A stretch of 64,000 nt of DNA from Streptomyces poonensis (GCF_014650915.1 NZ_BMVW01000004.1:186001-250000); one strand, 5' to 3'; positions 17,320-26,114 are shown, counted from the first letter of the stretch. The notes: generated by a model from the letters alone, not told the origin. Program-made: numbers and translations.

Positions 17320-18261
17320 CTACCGCGCCCACTCCGCGTACGACGCCCACGCCCCGAGCGCCCGGGTGCTGACGAAACGGTGCTCGCGCCCCGTGACCGG
17401 ATCGGTGAACCCCAGGGTCCGCGCCAGCAGCTGGAGCGGACGCCGGAAGTCACCGGCCGGCACGGGGCCGGTCACCACCGGATAGAGCGGATCGCCGAGG
17501 ATCGGTACGCCCAGCGCGCTCATGTGCACCCGCAGCTGGTGCGTCTGCCCGGTGCGGGGCGTGAGCCGGTAGCGTGCCAGCTCGCCGCGGCGCTCCAGCA
17601 GCTCGACGCGGCTGACGGCGTTCGGCTCGCCCTCGATCTCGCGGGCCGCCATGACCCCGCGCTCCTTGAGGATCCGGCTGCGTACGGTGCGCGGCAGAAC
17701 GAGTTCCGGATCGTACGGCGCGACGGCCTCGTACTCCTTCGTCACCAGGCCGTCGCGGAACAGCGTCTGGTACGCGCCGCGCTCCCCGGGCCGGATCGTG
17801 AACAGCACCAGGCCGGCCGTCAGCCGGTCCAGCCGGTGCGCGGCGCCGAGCGTCGGCACACCGAGCTCCCGCCGCAGCCGCGCCAGCGCGGTCTCGGTGA
17901 CATGGCTGCCGCGCGGCGTGGTGGCGAGGAAGTGCGGCTTGTCGGCCACGACGATGTGCTCGTCGCGGTACACGACGTCGAGGGGATACGGCACCCTCTC
18001 CTCGTCGGGCAGGTCCCGGTGGAACCACACGAACATGCCCGGCTCGTAGGCCATGTCCCGTGGCACCGGCCGTCCCCCGGCGTCCACGATCCCGCCCGCG
18101 TCCAGCATCCCGTCGATCACCCCGGGCCCCGCCGCGAGCCGCTCCACGAGGTGGTCCCGTACGGTCGCCCACGCGCGCTCGGGCGGCAGCCGCAGCCGCA
18201 CCGGGTCGATCCCCTCGCGCTGTGGCAGGGGAGAGGGCGGGGGCGGAGTGCGGCGTCTCAT
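17320..18261 (-). CDS. RluA-family RNA pseudouridine synthase
   Basis: The 313-residue protein converts uridine to pseudouridine in RNA. The catalytic Asp lies in HRLDRLTAGLVLF, and the family landmarks VVYRDEHIVVADKPHFLATTPRG and RTGQTHQLRVHMSALGVPILGDPLY are present. The N-terminus (about residues 1-85) is a short S4-like or family-specific region. The ATG at 18261 was chosen because upstream codons look non-coding; the frame stays open to 19209 only by chance in GC-rich DNA. The RNA target (23S rRNA or tRNA) cannot be told from sequence alone. Confidence 0.9.
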   Translation of the reverse strand: MRRRTPPPPSPLPQREGIDPVRLRLPPERAWATVRDHLVERLAAGPGVIDGMLDAGGIVDAGGRPVPRDMAYEPGMFVWFHRDLPDEERVPYPLDVVYRDEHIVVADKPHFLATTPRGSHVTETALARLRRELGVPTLGAAHRLDRLTAGLVLFTIRPGERGAYQTLFRDGLVTKEYEAVAPYDPELVLPRTVRSRILKERGVMAAREIEGEPNAVSRVELLERRGELARYRLTPRTGQTHQLRVHMSALGVPILGDPLYPVVTGPVPAGDFRRPLQLLARTLGFTDPVTGREHRFVSTRALGAWASYAEWAR

Positions 18262-18336
18262 CAGGCGCAAGCGTACGGAGGGGCGCTCGGCAACAACGCG
18301 TGGGCCTTCTCGCCGCTCGCTTGGCAGGATGCGGCC

Positions 18337-18918
18337 ATGCCGTATCTCACCAGCCCCGTCCTGCCCGCCGGAACGTTCGCCGAGCGTCCGCAGCCCGCCC
18401 TCCCCACGGGGGACGGACTGATCCTGCGTCCCTGGTCGGTCGAGGACGCGCCCGCCGTCCACGCCGCCTTCCGGGATCCGGTTCTGCGGCAGTGGCACAT
18501 GCGGGGAGCCGCGTCGGAGGACGAGGTCAGGAGCTGGATAGCGGAGTGGCGCAGTGGCTGGACCGAGGAGCGCGACGCACAGTGGGCCGTGGTCGACGCG
18601 GACACCGACCGGCTGAAGGGGCGGGTGGCGCTGCGGGCCATCGAGCTGGCCGACGGCACGGCGGAGGTCGCGTACTGGACCGTGGCCTCGGCCCGCGGAC
18701 AGGGCGTCGCCGCACGGGCCACGACCGCCCTCGCCCGCTGGGCCCTCGACGAGATCGGCTTCCACCGCCTGGAACTGCTGCACTCCGTGCGCAACGAGGC
18801 GTCCTGCCGCGTCGCCGCCAAGACGGGCTTCGCCCTGGAGGGCACCAAGCGCGGCGCCCTGCTGCACGAGGACGGCTGGCACGACATGCATCTGCATGCG
18901 CGGGTGCGGGGCGACTGA
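18337..18918 (+). CDS. GNAT-family N-acetyltransferase (RimJ/RimL-like)
   Basis: This 193-residue enzyme has the GNAT fold. LILRPWSVEDAPAVHAAF opens the domain, AYWTVASARGQGVAARATTALARWAL carries the acetyl-CoA pyrophosphate loop, and EASCRVAAKTGFALEGTKRG is the usual C-terminal motif of the RimJ/RimL group, which acetylates N-termini or small amines. The start ATG 18337 was chosen at the first residue of a continuous protein-like sequence. It is divergent from the pseudouridine synthase gene (75 nt apart). Confidence 0.88.
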   Translation: MPYLTSPVLPAGTFAERPQPALPTGDGLILRPWSVEDAPAVHAAFRDPVLRQWHMRGAASEDEVRSWIAEWRSGWTEERDAQWAVVDADTDRLKGRVALRAIELADGTAEVAYWTVASARGQGVAARATTALARWALDEIGFHRLELLHSVRNEASCRVAAKTGFALEGTKRGALLHEDGWHDMHLHARVRGD

Positions 18919-18929
18919 CGGCGGCTCGG

Positions 18930-18995
18930 CGGGGGCGCCGCCGCCCCCCGTCACGTTCATGACGGGGGCGCCGCCGCCTCCCGTCACGTTCAGGC
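18930..18995. repeat. tandem duplication of a 33-bp unit at the 3' end of the SIP gene
   Basis: Two 33-nt copies (18930-18962 and 18963-18995) share CGGGGGCGCCGCCGCC and CCCGTCACGTTCA. They differ at one internal base and at the last positions. The TCA that encodes the SIP stop codon lies in the second copy (18990-18992). Confidence 0.8.
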
Positions 18996-19835
18996 GGTCG
19001 CGGGCGCGTCCTCCTGCTCCGCCTCGATGCGGGCGTTCCACTCCCGCTTCGAGGCCTGCCAGCCGTCCTCGTTGTGCCCGAGCCGCCAGTAGCCGGAGAT
19101 CGACAGGTCCTCGCGCGGGATCCCGCGCTCCACGCGCAGCAGCCGGCGCAGCTCCTTCACGAAGCCCGCCTCGCCGTGGACGAAGGCGTGCAGCCGGCCC
19201 TCGGGCCACTGGAGCGCGCGGACGGCCTCGAGCAGGGCCTCGCCCACCGGGCGGTCGCCGCGGTGCAGCCAGACGACGTCCACGTCGCAGGCGATCTTCT
19301 GTTCCTCGTCGGGTCCGGAGACCTCGACGAAGGCGTGGGCCCGCGCCCCGTCGGGGAGGGCCTCCAGCGCCGCGGCGATCGCCGGGAGCGCGCTCTCGTC
19401 ACCGGCGAGCAGATGCCAGTCGGCGTCCGGGTCCGGCACGTAGGCGCCGCCGGGGCCGAGGAGGTGGATGGTCTCGCCCGGCTGGACGCGCGCGGCCCAC
19501 GGCCCGGCGAGGCCCTCGTCCCCGTGGACGACGAAGTCCACGGTCAGCTCGTGCAGGTGGGGCTCCCAGGCGCGCACCGTGTACGTCCGTGTCACGGGCC
19601 ACTGCTCGCGCGGGTACTCGGCGCGGATCCGCTCCATGTCGAAGGGTTCCGGGTAGGTCACGCCGTCGGCGCCGAACAGCAGCTTCACGTAGTGGTCGGT
19701 GCAGTCGCGGGTGGAGAACTCCGCCAGACCCTCGCCGCCGAGCACGACGCGCTGCATGTGCGGGCTGAGCCGCTCGGTGCGCACCACCCGCGCACGGTGG
19801 GGCTTGGGTGTCCTGCGTGCTGGACGCTCTGTCAT
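18990..19835 (-). CDS. siderophore-interacting protein (flavin-dependent ferric-siderophore reductase)
   Basis: The 281-residue protein belongs to the SIP family, cytosolic FAD/NAD(P)H reductases that release iron from imported ferric siderophores. The FAD-binding signature RTYTVR is present (about residues 80-85), LLAGDESALPAIAAALEAL marks the pyridine-nucleotide domain, and ISGYWRLGHNEDGW is the typical C-terminal motif. ATG 19835 follows GGAGGC. An iron-box palindrome lies 22 nt upstream, so expression should rise when iron is low. The neighbouring genes are unrelated. Confidence 0.93.
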   Translation of the reverse strand: MTERPARRTPKPHRARVVRTERLSPHMQRVVLGGEGLAEFSTRDCTDHYVKLLFGADGVTYPEPFDMERIRAEYPREQWPVTRTYTVRAWEPHLHELTVDFVVHGDEGLAGPWAARVQPGETIHLLGPGGAYVPDPDADWHLLAGDESALPAIAAALEALPDGARAHAFVEVSGPDEEQKIACDVDVVWLHRGDRPVGEALLEAVRALQWPEGRLHAFVHGEAGFVKELRRLLRVERGIPREDLSISGYWRLGHNEDGWQASKREWNARIEAEQEDAPATA

Positions 19836-19856
19836 GGCGGCCTCCCAATTGCATAG

Positions 19857-19876
19857 CTAAGGCTTGCCTAACTTAG
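19857..19876 (-). promoter_or_regulatory. iron box (DmdR/IdeR-type operator)
   Basis: Read on the minus strand the site is CTAAGTTAGGCAAGCCTTAG, an imperfect palindrome centred on GTTAGGC-AA-GCCTTAG. It agrees at 13 of 19 positions with the Streptomyces iron-box consensus as I remember it (TTAGGTTAGGCTCACCTAA). Its place just upstream of the SIP gene supports the call. Confidence 0.78.
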
Positions 19877-20048
19877 CACCTTCACCTGTGCCACAGCATG
19901 TACGCACTGCCGGTTGTCCCACGTGGCGCCGACTCGTCCCGAACCCTCCTCCGCGCCCGGCTGCGCTCGTTCCGCTTGCGGACCGGGCCACGCCCGCAGT
20001 GGCGTGAGTACCACACGAGCGCCGCCGTATCCCTCGCGCGCCCGGTGC

Positions 20049-20969
20049 TCAGGCCCGCAGTGTGATCAGCAGTCGCTGGAGCGACCCCCCGAGTCCCCAC
20101 CGCGCGGCGAGCTCCTCCAGCTCGGCCGGGTCGCGCGGCTCGCGCGGCAGCGCCGTGGCCACGTCCGGCAACGGTACGTCCGCGGCGACCCGGACGACCC
20201 CGGGCGCGACCGCAACATAAGAGCGCGCCTCGTCGAGTCTCTTGCGCTGGGACGGGGTGAGCCCGGCCGACGGATCGTCGACGGCCGCCATGATCCCGGC
20301 CAGGTCACCGAAGCGGTCCAGCAGCTTGGCGGCCGTCTTCTCCCCGATGCCCGGCACTCCGGGCAGCCCGTCGCTCGGGTCGCCGCGCAGCAGCGCCAGA
20401 TCCGCGTATCCGCTGCCGTCCACCCCGTACTTCTCGCGCAGCACCGCCTCGTCCGTGAGCTGGAGCGTGCCCACACCCTTGAGCGGATACAGGACGCGCA
20501 CCTCCCGGGCGTCGTCCACCAGCTGGTACAGGTCCCGGTCGCCGGTCACGATGTCCACCGGCCCCCGGGCGTGCGCGGTGAACGTGCCGATCACGTCGTC
20601 GGCCTCGTACCCCGCCACGCCCACGCGCGCGATGCCGAGCGCGTCGAGGACCTCCTCGATCACCGGCACCTGCGGCGTCAGCGTGTCCGGGATCTCCTCC
20701 GCGTCCGGGCCCGTCTCACGGGCCTCGGCGACGCGGTGCGCCTTGTAGGAGGGGATCGCGTCGACCCGCCACTGGGGCCGCCAGTCCGCGTCCATGCAGG
20801 CCACCAGGTGGTCGGGGCGGTGGTCCTTGACCAGGCGGTCGATGAAGTCCAGCAGTCCGCGCACGGCGTTCACCGGCGTGCCGTCCGGGGCCTTCACGGA
20901 CTCCGGGACGCCGAAGTAGGCGCGGAAGTAGAGGGAGGCGGTGTCGAGGAGCATCAGTCGTCCGGTCAC
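20049..20969 (-). CDS. 5'-3' exonuclease (DNA polymerase I exonuclease-domain family)
   Basis: The 306-residue protein is a stand-alone flap/5' nuclease domain. It has LMLLDTASLYFRAYFG with the first metal-binding Asp, DRLVKDHRPDHLVACMDADW, YEADDVIGTF, IVTGDRDLYQLV, and the helix-three-turn-helix DNA-binding segment DGLPGVPGIGEKTAAKLL. It would remove 5' flaps or RNA primers. The start is uncertain: GTG at 20969 (VTGRLMLLD) seems best; ATG codons at 20981 and 20978 are alternatives and none has a strong ribosome site. It is divergent from the osmoprotectant transporter operon. Confidence 0.88.
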   Translation of the reverse strand: MTGRLMLLDTASLYFRAYFGVPESVKAPDGTPVNAVRGLLDFIDRLVKDHRPDHLVACMDADWRPQWRVDAIPSYKAHRVAEARETGPDAEEIPDTLTPQVPVIEEVLDALGIARVGVAGYEADDVIGTFTAHARGPVDIVTGDRDLYQLVDDAREVRVLYPLKGVGTLQLTDEAVLREKYGVDGSGYADLALLRGDPSDGLPGVPGIGEKTAAKLLDRFGDLAGIMAAVDDPSAGLTPSQRKRLDEARSYVAVAPGVVRVAADVPLPDVATALPREPRDPAELEELAARWGLGGSLQRLLITLRA

Positions 20970-21172
20970 GTCCCGCATCATGCCGCACGGCACCGACAGC
21001 GACCCGCGCGCGGCCGGTCGCGGGGCCGGTGAGCCGAATGTGACCCCGGTCACTGTTTCGTTTGACTCGGGCCAAACCGGGGAGGCGCCGCCGCGGAGCG
21101 ATGCCGGTTGCACGTTCAACTGCCTGCGGCCGTGCGCGCTCCGCGTTTTTGCCCCCGAGACAAGAGGTAAGC

Positions 21173-22309
21173 GTGTCAGCCAGGCTTGAGGCCGAACATG
21201 TCTACAAAGTGTTCGGCAGAGGACCGGAGCAGGCGGTCGAGAGACTGCGAGAGGGAACCGACCGGGAGGAGCTGCGCGCCGACGGCATCACGGCCGCCGT
21301 CATCGACGCCTCCTTCACGGTCGAGCCGGGCGAGATCTTCGTGGTCATGGGCTTGTCGGGCTCCGGCAAGTCCACGCTGCTGCGCTTGCTCAACGGTCTG
21401 CTGGAGCCGACCGCCGGTCAGGTCCGCTTCGGGGGCGAGGACCTGACCGCACTCAGCGACCGCGGGCTGCGCGAGGTCCGCTCGAAGAAGATCAGCATGG
21501 TCTTCCAGCACTTTGCGCTCTTCCCGCACCGCAGCGTCCGGGACAACGCCGCCTACGGCCTGGAAGTGCAGGGCGTGCCCCGCGCCGAGCGCGAGAGCCG
21601 CGCCGACGAGGCGCTCGCCCTGTGCGGTCTGGCCGGCTGGGAGAAGTCCTGGCCCGACGAGCTCTCCGGCGGAATGCAGCAGCGGGTCGGCCTGGCCCGC
21701 GCGCTCGCCACCGACGCCGACATCCTGCTGATGGACGAGTCCTTCAGCGCGCTCGACCCGCTGATCCGCCGTGACATGCAGGACCAGCTGCTCGAACTGC
21801 AGAAGACCCTGAAGAAGACGATCGTCTTCATCACCCACGACCTCAACGAGGCCATGCGGCTGGGCGACCGCATCGCGGTGATGCGCGACGGCCGCATCGT
21901 GCAGATCGGCACCGCCGAGGACATCCTCATGCGCCCGGCCAACGACTACGTCGGCTCCTTCACCCAGGACGTCGACCGCTCCCGCGTGCTGACCGCCGGG
22001 GCCGTCATGGACCGGGACGTGCGCGGCGACGAGGCCGACTGCGACTGTGCGACCGCGAGCCCCGACATGCCGTTCACCGAGCTGTGCGCCCTCAGCGCCC
22101 GCGCGGCGCACCCGGTGGCGGTGCTCGACGACGAGAAGAAGCTCGTCGGCGTCGTCCCGAGACAGCGCCTCGTCGGCTTCCTCGGCGACGAGCAGCACGC
22201 CCCCGGCACCTGCGACTCCCCGCGCGCGGAGGACAGCGAGGAGGACGCTTCCGGCGCCTGCGACGCCCCGCGGCGCAAGGGCGGCAAGAAGGTGATGGCC
22301 CGTGCCTAG
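21173..22309 (+). CDS. glycine betaine/proline-type ABC transporter ATP-binding protein
   Basis: The 378-residue ATPase matches the ProV/OpuAA family. Walker A is GLSGSGKST, the ABC signature is LSGGMQQRVGLARALA, Walker B is ILLMDESFSALDP, and the H-loop is FITHDLNEAMRLGD. The C-terminal part (after about residue 270) holds a CBS-like module, which in this family can sense ionic strength, plus two Cys/Asp-rich patches (DCDC and TCDSPRAEDSEEDASGACD). Start GTG 21173 has AAGAGG just upstream. It overlaps the permease gene by 8 nt, so the two are coupled. Likely role is uptake of compatible solutes under osmotic stress. Confidence 0.92.
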   Translation: MSARLEAEHVYKVFGRGPEQAVERLREGTDREELRADGITAAVIDASFTVEPGEIFVVMGLSGSGKSTLLRLLNGLLEPTAGQVRFGGEDLTALSDRGLREVRSKKISMVFQHFALFPHRSVRDNAAYGLEVQGVPRAERESRADEALALCGLAGWEKSWPDELSGGMQQRVGLARALATDADILLMDESFSALDPLIRRDMQDQLLELQKTLKKTIVFITHDLNEAMRLGDRIAVMRDGRIVQIGTAEDILMRPANDYVGSFTQDVDRSRVLTAGAVMDRDVRGDEADCDCATASPDMPFTELCALSARAAHPVAVLDDEKKLVGVVPRQRLVGFLGDEQHAPGTCDSPRAEDSEEDASGACDAPRRKGGKKVMARA

Positions 22310-24920
22310 GATCCCGCTCGGTGACTGGGTCGACAGCGCGGTCGACTGGCTGCGCACACACGTGGCCTGGCTGTTCGACTTCTTCAAGACCGTCTTCACC
22401 GGCGCCTACGACGGCATAGACGCCGTCCTCCAGGCGCCCGAGCCGCTGCTGCTCGCCGGTATCTTCGCGGTGCTGGCCTTCTGGCTGCGCGGCACGCTGG
22501 CCGGTGTCCTCACCTTCGTGGGCTTCGCCTTCATCGACTCCCTCGGACTGTGGGAGGACTCGATGGTGACCCTGTCGCTCCTCCTCGTCGCCACGATCAT
22601 CGCGCTGGTGATCTCGGTGCCGCTGGGCATCTGGGCGGCCCGCTCCGACCGGGTCAGCGCGGCCGTCCGGCCGGTCCTGGACCTGATGCAGACGCTGCCC
22701 GCGATGGTCTACCTCATCCCGGCGCTGCTGTTCTTCGGCACCGGCGCCCCCGCGGGCATCGTGGCCACCCTGGTCTTCGCGCTCGCCCCGGGCGTGCGCA
22801 TGACCGAGCTGGGCATCCGGCAGGTCGACAAGGAGCTCGTCGAGGCCGCGGAGGCCTTCGGCACCACGCCCCGCAACACCCTGCTGCGTGTCCAGCTGCC
22901 GCTGGCGCTGCCCACAGTGATGGCGGGCGTCAACCAGGTGATCATGCTCGGCCTGTCCATGGCCGCGATCGCCGGCATGGTCGGCACCGGCGGCCTCGGC
23001 GGCGCCGTCAACCAGGCCATCGGCCAGCTCGATGTCGGCCTCGGCGCCGAGGCGGGCCTCGCCATCGTCATCCTGGCGATCTACCTCGACCGTATGACCG
23101 GCGCCCTCGGCACCCAGGTCTCGCCGCTGGGCCGCCGCGCCGCGGCCAAGGCGTACGGCGCCAAGCGCCTCAAGATCTGGTCCTACCGGCTCCGTCCCCA
23201 GGTCGCCGCGGTCGGCGTCGTGGTCCTCGCCCTCGTGGCGGGCGGCATGGGCGTCTTCGGCGGCAACGGCGGCTCCGCGCAGGCCGCCGCCGACGGCAAG
23301 AACGTCGGCCAGGGCAAGAAGATCTCCATCGGCTACATCCCCTGGGACGAGGGCGTCGCCTCCACCTTCCTGTGGAAAGAGGTCCTCGAACAGCGCGGTT
23401 ACGAGGTCGAGGCCAAGCAGCTGGACGCGGGCCCGCTCTACACGGCGCTCTCGCAGGGCGACATCGACTTCCAGACCGACGCCTGGCTGCCGACGACCCA
23501 CGACTCGTACTGGAAGAAGTACGGCGACCGGCTCGACGACCTCGGCGCCTGGTACGACGAGACGACCCTGGAGCTGGCCGTCCCCGCCTACATGGACGGC
23601 ATCGACTCCCTGGCGGACCTCAAGGGCGAGGCCGGCACCTTCGACGGGAAGATCACCGGCATCGAGGCCAGCGCCGGTGAGATGAAGCTGCTGAAGAGCA
23701 AGGTTCTGGGCGAGTACGGCCTGGACGACGAGTACAAGGTCGTCGACAGCTCCACGCCCGCCATGCTGGCCGAGCTCGAACGCGCGTACAGCAAGAAGGA
23801 ACCGATCGTCGTCACGCTCTGGTCGCCGCACTGGGCGTACAGCGACTACGAGCTGAAGAAGCTGAAGGACCCCAAGGGCGCCTGGGGCGAGGGCGACGCC
23901 GTGCACGCGGTGTCCCGCAAGGGCTTCGCCGACGACGACCCCACCGTCGCCAAGTGGCTGAAGGACTTCAAGCTGAGCGAGAAGCAGCTCACCAGCCTGG
24001 AGTCCGAGATCAACAAGGCCGGCAAGGGCGGGCAGCAGGAGGCCGTCCGCACCTGGCTGAAGGACCACCCGGGCCTCGTGGACGAGCTGGCTCCGGTCGG
24101 GTCCGGCTCGGGCAGCACCCCGGCGGAGGCGGCCCGGCCCCTGAACGTGGCCTGGTTTCCCTGGGACGAGTGCGTCGCCGTCACCCACCTGTGGAAGAAC
24201 GTCCTGGAGCGGCGCGGCTACACGCTGAACCTCAAGCAGATGGACGTCGGCCCGGTCTACACCGGCCTGGCCTCCGGCGACCTCGACCTCAACTTCGACG
24301 CCTGGCTGCCGTACGCCCAGAAGAACTACTGGGAGAAGAGCAAGGACAGCCTCACGGACCTCGGTACCTGGTACGAGCCGACCTCCCTGGAGATCGCCGT
24401 GCCCTCGTACGTCAAGGGCGTGAAGTCGCTCGAGGACCTCAAGGGCAAGGCCGGCCTCTTCGACGGGAAGATCATCGGCATCGAGCCGGGCTCCGGTCAG
24501 ATGAACCTGCTCAGGAACGAGGTCCTGCCGGGCTACGGCCTGGACAAGGAGTACGAGGTCGTCGAGGGTTCCACGCCGGCGATGCTGACCGAGCTCGAGC
24601 GCGCCTACGCCAAGAAGGAGCCCGTCGCGGTCGCCCTGTGGTCCCCGCACTGGGCGTACAGCGAGTACGAGCTGACCAAGCTGAAGGACGGCAAGAAGCT
24701 CTTCGGTGAGGGCAACACGATCCGCACCGTCTCCAACGAGAAGTTCCCCGAGGCCTACCCCCAGCTCACGGAGTGGATCAAGGGCTTCCGTATGAGCGAG
24801 GACGAGCTCGGCAGCCTGGAGGCCGAGATCAAGGACCGGGGGCAGGGCAACGAGGAGAAGGCCGTCGCCGCCTGGCTGGAGAAGCACCCGGACATGGTGG
24901 AGCGGATGACTCCGCAGTGA
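22302..24920 (+). CDS. osmoprotectant ABC permease fused to two substrate-binding domains
   Basis: The 872-residue protein is a fusion. Residues 1-330 are an OpuAB/ProW-type permease with several membrane helices and the EAA loop (VEAAEAFGTTPRNTLLRVQLPLALPTVMAG). A further membrane helix at about 308-326 links to an OpuAC/ProX-like binding domain (about 340-600: IGYIPWDEGVASTFLW, DAWLPTTHDSYW, LWSPHWAYSDYE), then a Gly/Ser linker and a second, similar binding domain (about 620-872: VAWFPWDECVAVTHLW, DAWLPYAQKNYW, LWSPHWAYSEYE). Tryptophans forming a betaine-binding aromatic box are visible in both. Both domains should lie outside the membrane. Single-domain fusions are known (Lactococcus OpuA); two per chain is unusual. 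Confidence 0.93.
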   Translation: MPRIPLGDWVDSAVDWLRTHVAWLFDFFKTVFTGAYDGIDAVLQAPEPLLLAGIFAVLAFWLRGTLAGVLTFVGFAFIDSLGLWEDSMVTLSLLLVATIIALVISVPLGIWAARSDRVSAAVRPVLDLMQTLPAMVYLIPALLFFGTGAPAGIVATLVFALAPGVRMTELGIRQVDKELVEAAEAFGTTPRNTLLRVQLPLALPTVMAGVNQVIMLGLSMAAIAGMVGTGGLGGAVNQAIGQLDVGLGAEAGLAIVILAIYLDRMTGALGTQVSPLGRRAAAKAYGAKRLKIWSYRLRPQVAAVGVVVLALVAGGMGVFGGNGGSAQAAADGKNVGQGKKISIGYIPWDEGVASTFLWKEVLEQRGYEVEAKQLDAGPLYTALSQGDIDFQTDAWLPTTHDSYWKKYGDRLDDLGAWYDETTLELAVPAYMDGIDSLADLKGEAGTFDGKITGIEASAGEMKLLKSKVLGEYGLDDEYKVVDSSTPAMLAELERAYSKKEPIVVTLWSPHWAYSDYELKKLKDPKGAWGEGDAVHAVSRKGFADDDPTVAKWLKDFKLSEKQLTSLESEINKAGKGGQQEAVRTWLKDHPGLVDELAPVGSGSGSTPAEAARPLNVAWFPWDECVAVTHLWKNVLERRGYTLNLKQMDVGPVYTGLASGDLDLNFDAWLPYAQKNYWEKSKDSLTDLGTWYEPTSLEIAVPSYVKGVKSLEDLKGKAGLFDGKIIGIEPGSGQMNLLRNEVLPGYGLDKEYEVVEGSTPAMLTELERAYAKKEPVAVALWSPHWAYSEYELTKLKDGKKLFGEGNTIRTVSNEKFPEAYPQLTEWIKGFRMSEDELGSLEAEIKDRGQGNEEKAVAAWLEKHPDMVERMTPQ

Positions 24921-24944
24921 CGGGCCGTCCCGCTCGGGGGACCT

Positions 24945-24998
24945 GAGGGGGCGGGCCGCGGCGCGCGCGAGCATGCGTGCGCCGCGGCCCGCCCCCTC
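24945..24998 (+). terminator. long perfect stem-loop terminator after the osmoprotectant operon
   Basis: A 20-bp perfect stem: GAGGGGGCGGGCCGCGGCGC (24945-24964) pairs with its complement at 24979-24998 around a 14-nt loop. There is no T-run, as is usual in Streptomyces. Confidence 0.8.
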
Positions 24999-25464
24999 GC
25001 GGCATGTACGGGACCGGTGCGCCGTACACGGGCGGCGGAGGACGGCGAGATCGACCGAAAGATTCCGGACAACGCATAGCGCCGTGTTCCGGGGCGGACT
25101 TCGGTCCGGGACCATCGGCCGCCGCCCGCACGGGGAACCCGGGGGTGGAACCCGCGTGCGCCTCCTGGCCCGGTCGGCGTCGGCCCGGCGCCCGGGCCCG
25201 CCCGGCGGGCGGCCGGAGCACGGCCGGTCCACGTGGCGGGTCGGCCGCGCCGATCCGCTGGCGTGAACCGAAGGGTCGTGACGTACGCAATGTGACGTCG
25301 ATGTGACGGGCGCATGAAACGGTTTGCCGAACATGCGTAGGGTGCAGAGAACTCATCAGGAGGAGAGCGCCCCGGCGGATCCCGGCGGACCCCGGCAGGG
25401 AGGCTCCGGCAGGGGCCAGGGCGCACGGGTGACGGAGCGACGGGCGAAGGAGGGAGCCGGAGCG
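24999..25464 (+). other. non-coding region between the osmoprotectant operon and the XRE/cupin gene
   Basis: No gene is supported here. Open frames cross the region but show no family similarity and no ribosome site. An AGGAGGAG at 25359-25366 has no start codon at a useful distance. In-frame starts GTG 25429 and codon 25324 would extend the downstream regulator with residues that look random. The promoter of the regulator gene should lie in the last 150 nt. Confidence 0.55.
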
Positions 25465-26043
25465 ATGGGCGACCACAAAGAACAGCCCCTTCGGGTGGGC
25501 GCCGCCGTGCGGCGGCGGCGCCGGGCGCTGGCACTCACGCTCGCCGTCGTGGCCGAGCGCAGCGGCCTGTCCGTTCCCTTTCTGAGTCAGATCGAGAACG
25601 ACCGGGCGCGGCCCAGCCGCAGCTCCCTGGAACGGGTGGCCGACGCCCTGCGCACCACCGCCGTGGAGCTCCTCGCGGCGGCCGATCCGGCGTGCAGCGT
25701 GGACGTCGTCCGCGCCGAGGGCCCCGAGACGGCCGAGACGGTGCTCGAACCCCGGGTGCGGTCCCTGGTGCGCGGTCACCACCAGATGCACGCCTCGGAG
25801 TTCACCGGCGACCATGACACGGGGCACGAGTTCCAGTACCGCAACGACCAGTTGATGTATGTCGCCGACGGTGCGGTGGAGATCGAGGCCGAGGGCCGCG
25901 CCTATCGCCTCGGCCGCGGTGACACCCTCTACCTCACCGGCGGGGTGCGGCACCGCTGGCGGGCGACGGTGCCCGACACCCGGCTGCTCGTCGTCGCGGT
26001 CGCGGAGCACATCGAGGCGGTGCAGGACCGGCCGCGGCAGTGA
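25465..26043 (+). CDS. XRE-family regulator with C-terminal cupin domain
   Basis: The 192-residue protein has an N-terminal helix-turn-helix of the XRE type (about residues 9-65: VGAAVRRRRRALALTLAVVAERSGLSVPFLSQIENDRARPS) and a cupin beta-barrel (about 105-182: EFQYRNDQLMYVADGAVEIEAEGRAYRLGRGDTLYLTGGVRHRW). This MerR/PuuR-like layout suggests that a small metabolite bound in the cupin controls DNA binding. ATG 25465 follows CCGGAG. Its stop codon lies inside the first unit of a 15-bp tandem repeat. The target genes are not known; the next gene is a candidate. Confidence 0.88.
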   Translation: MGDHKEQPLRVGAAVRRRRRALALTLAVVAERSGLSVPFLSQIENDRARPSRSSLERVADALRTTAVELLAAADPACSVDVVRAEGPETAETVLEPRVRSLVRGHHQMHASEFTGDHDTGHEFQYRNDQLMYVADGAVEIEAEGRAYRLGRGDTLYLTGGVRHRWRATVPDTRLLVVAVAEHIEAVQDRPRQ

Positions 26044-26114
26044 GGGACACGGCAGTGAGAGACACGGCAGTGAGAGACGCGCCAGTGAGGGACGCGAGTC
26101 AGTGAGGGACGCGG
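26038..26114. repeat. 15-bp tandem repeat, five units
   Basis: Five copies of CAGTGAGRGACRCGS follow each other (26038, 26053, 26068, 26083, 26100). Four are 15 nt long and the fourth is 17 nt. The first contains the stop codon of the XRE/cupin gene, the last the likely GTG start of the next gene. Confidence 0.85.

Noticed and set aside
22092..25334. Minus-strand 1080-codon open frame opposite the osmoprotectant transporter
   Set aside because: It is a shadow of the permease fusion; its sequence is repetitive Leu/Val/Asp/Gly and has no recognisable family or start signal.
25314..25340. Eight-codon upstream ORF (ATG AAA CGG ... TAG) before the XRE/cupin gene
   Set aside because: No ribosome site and no sign of coupling; short ORFs of this size arise often by chance.
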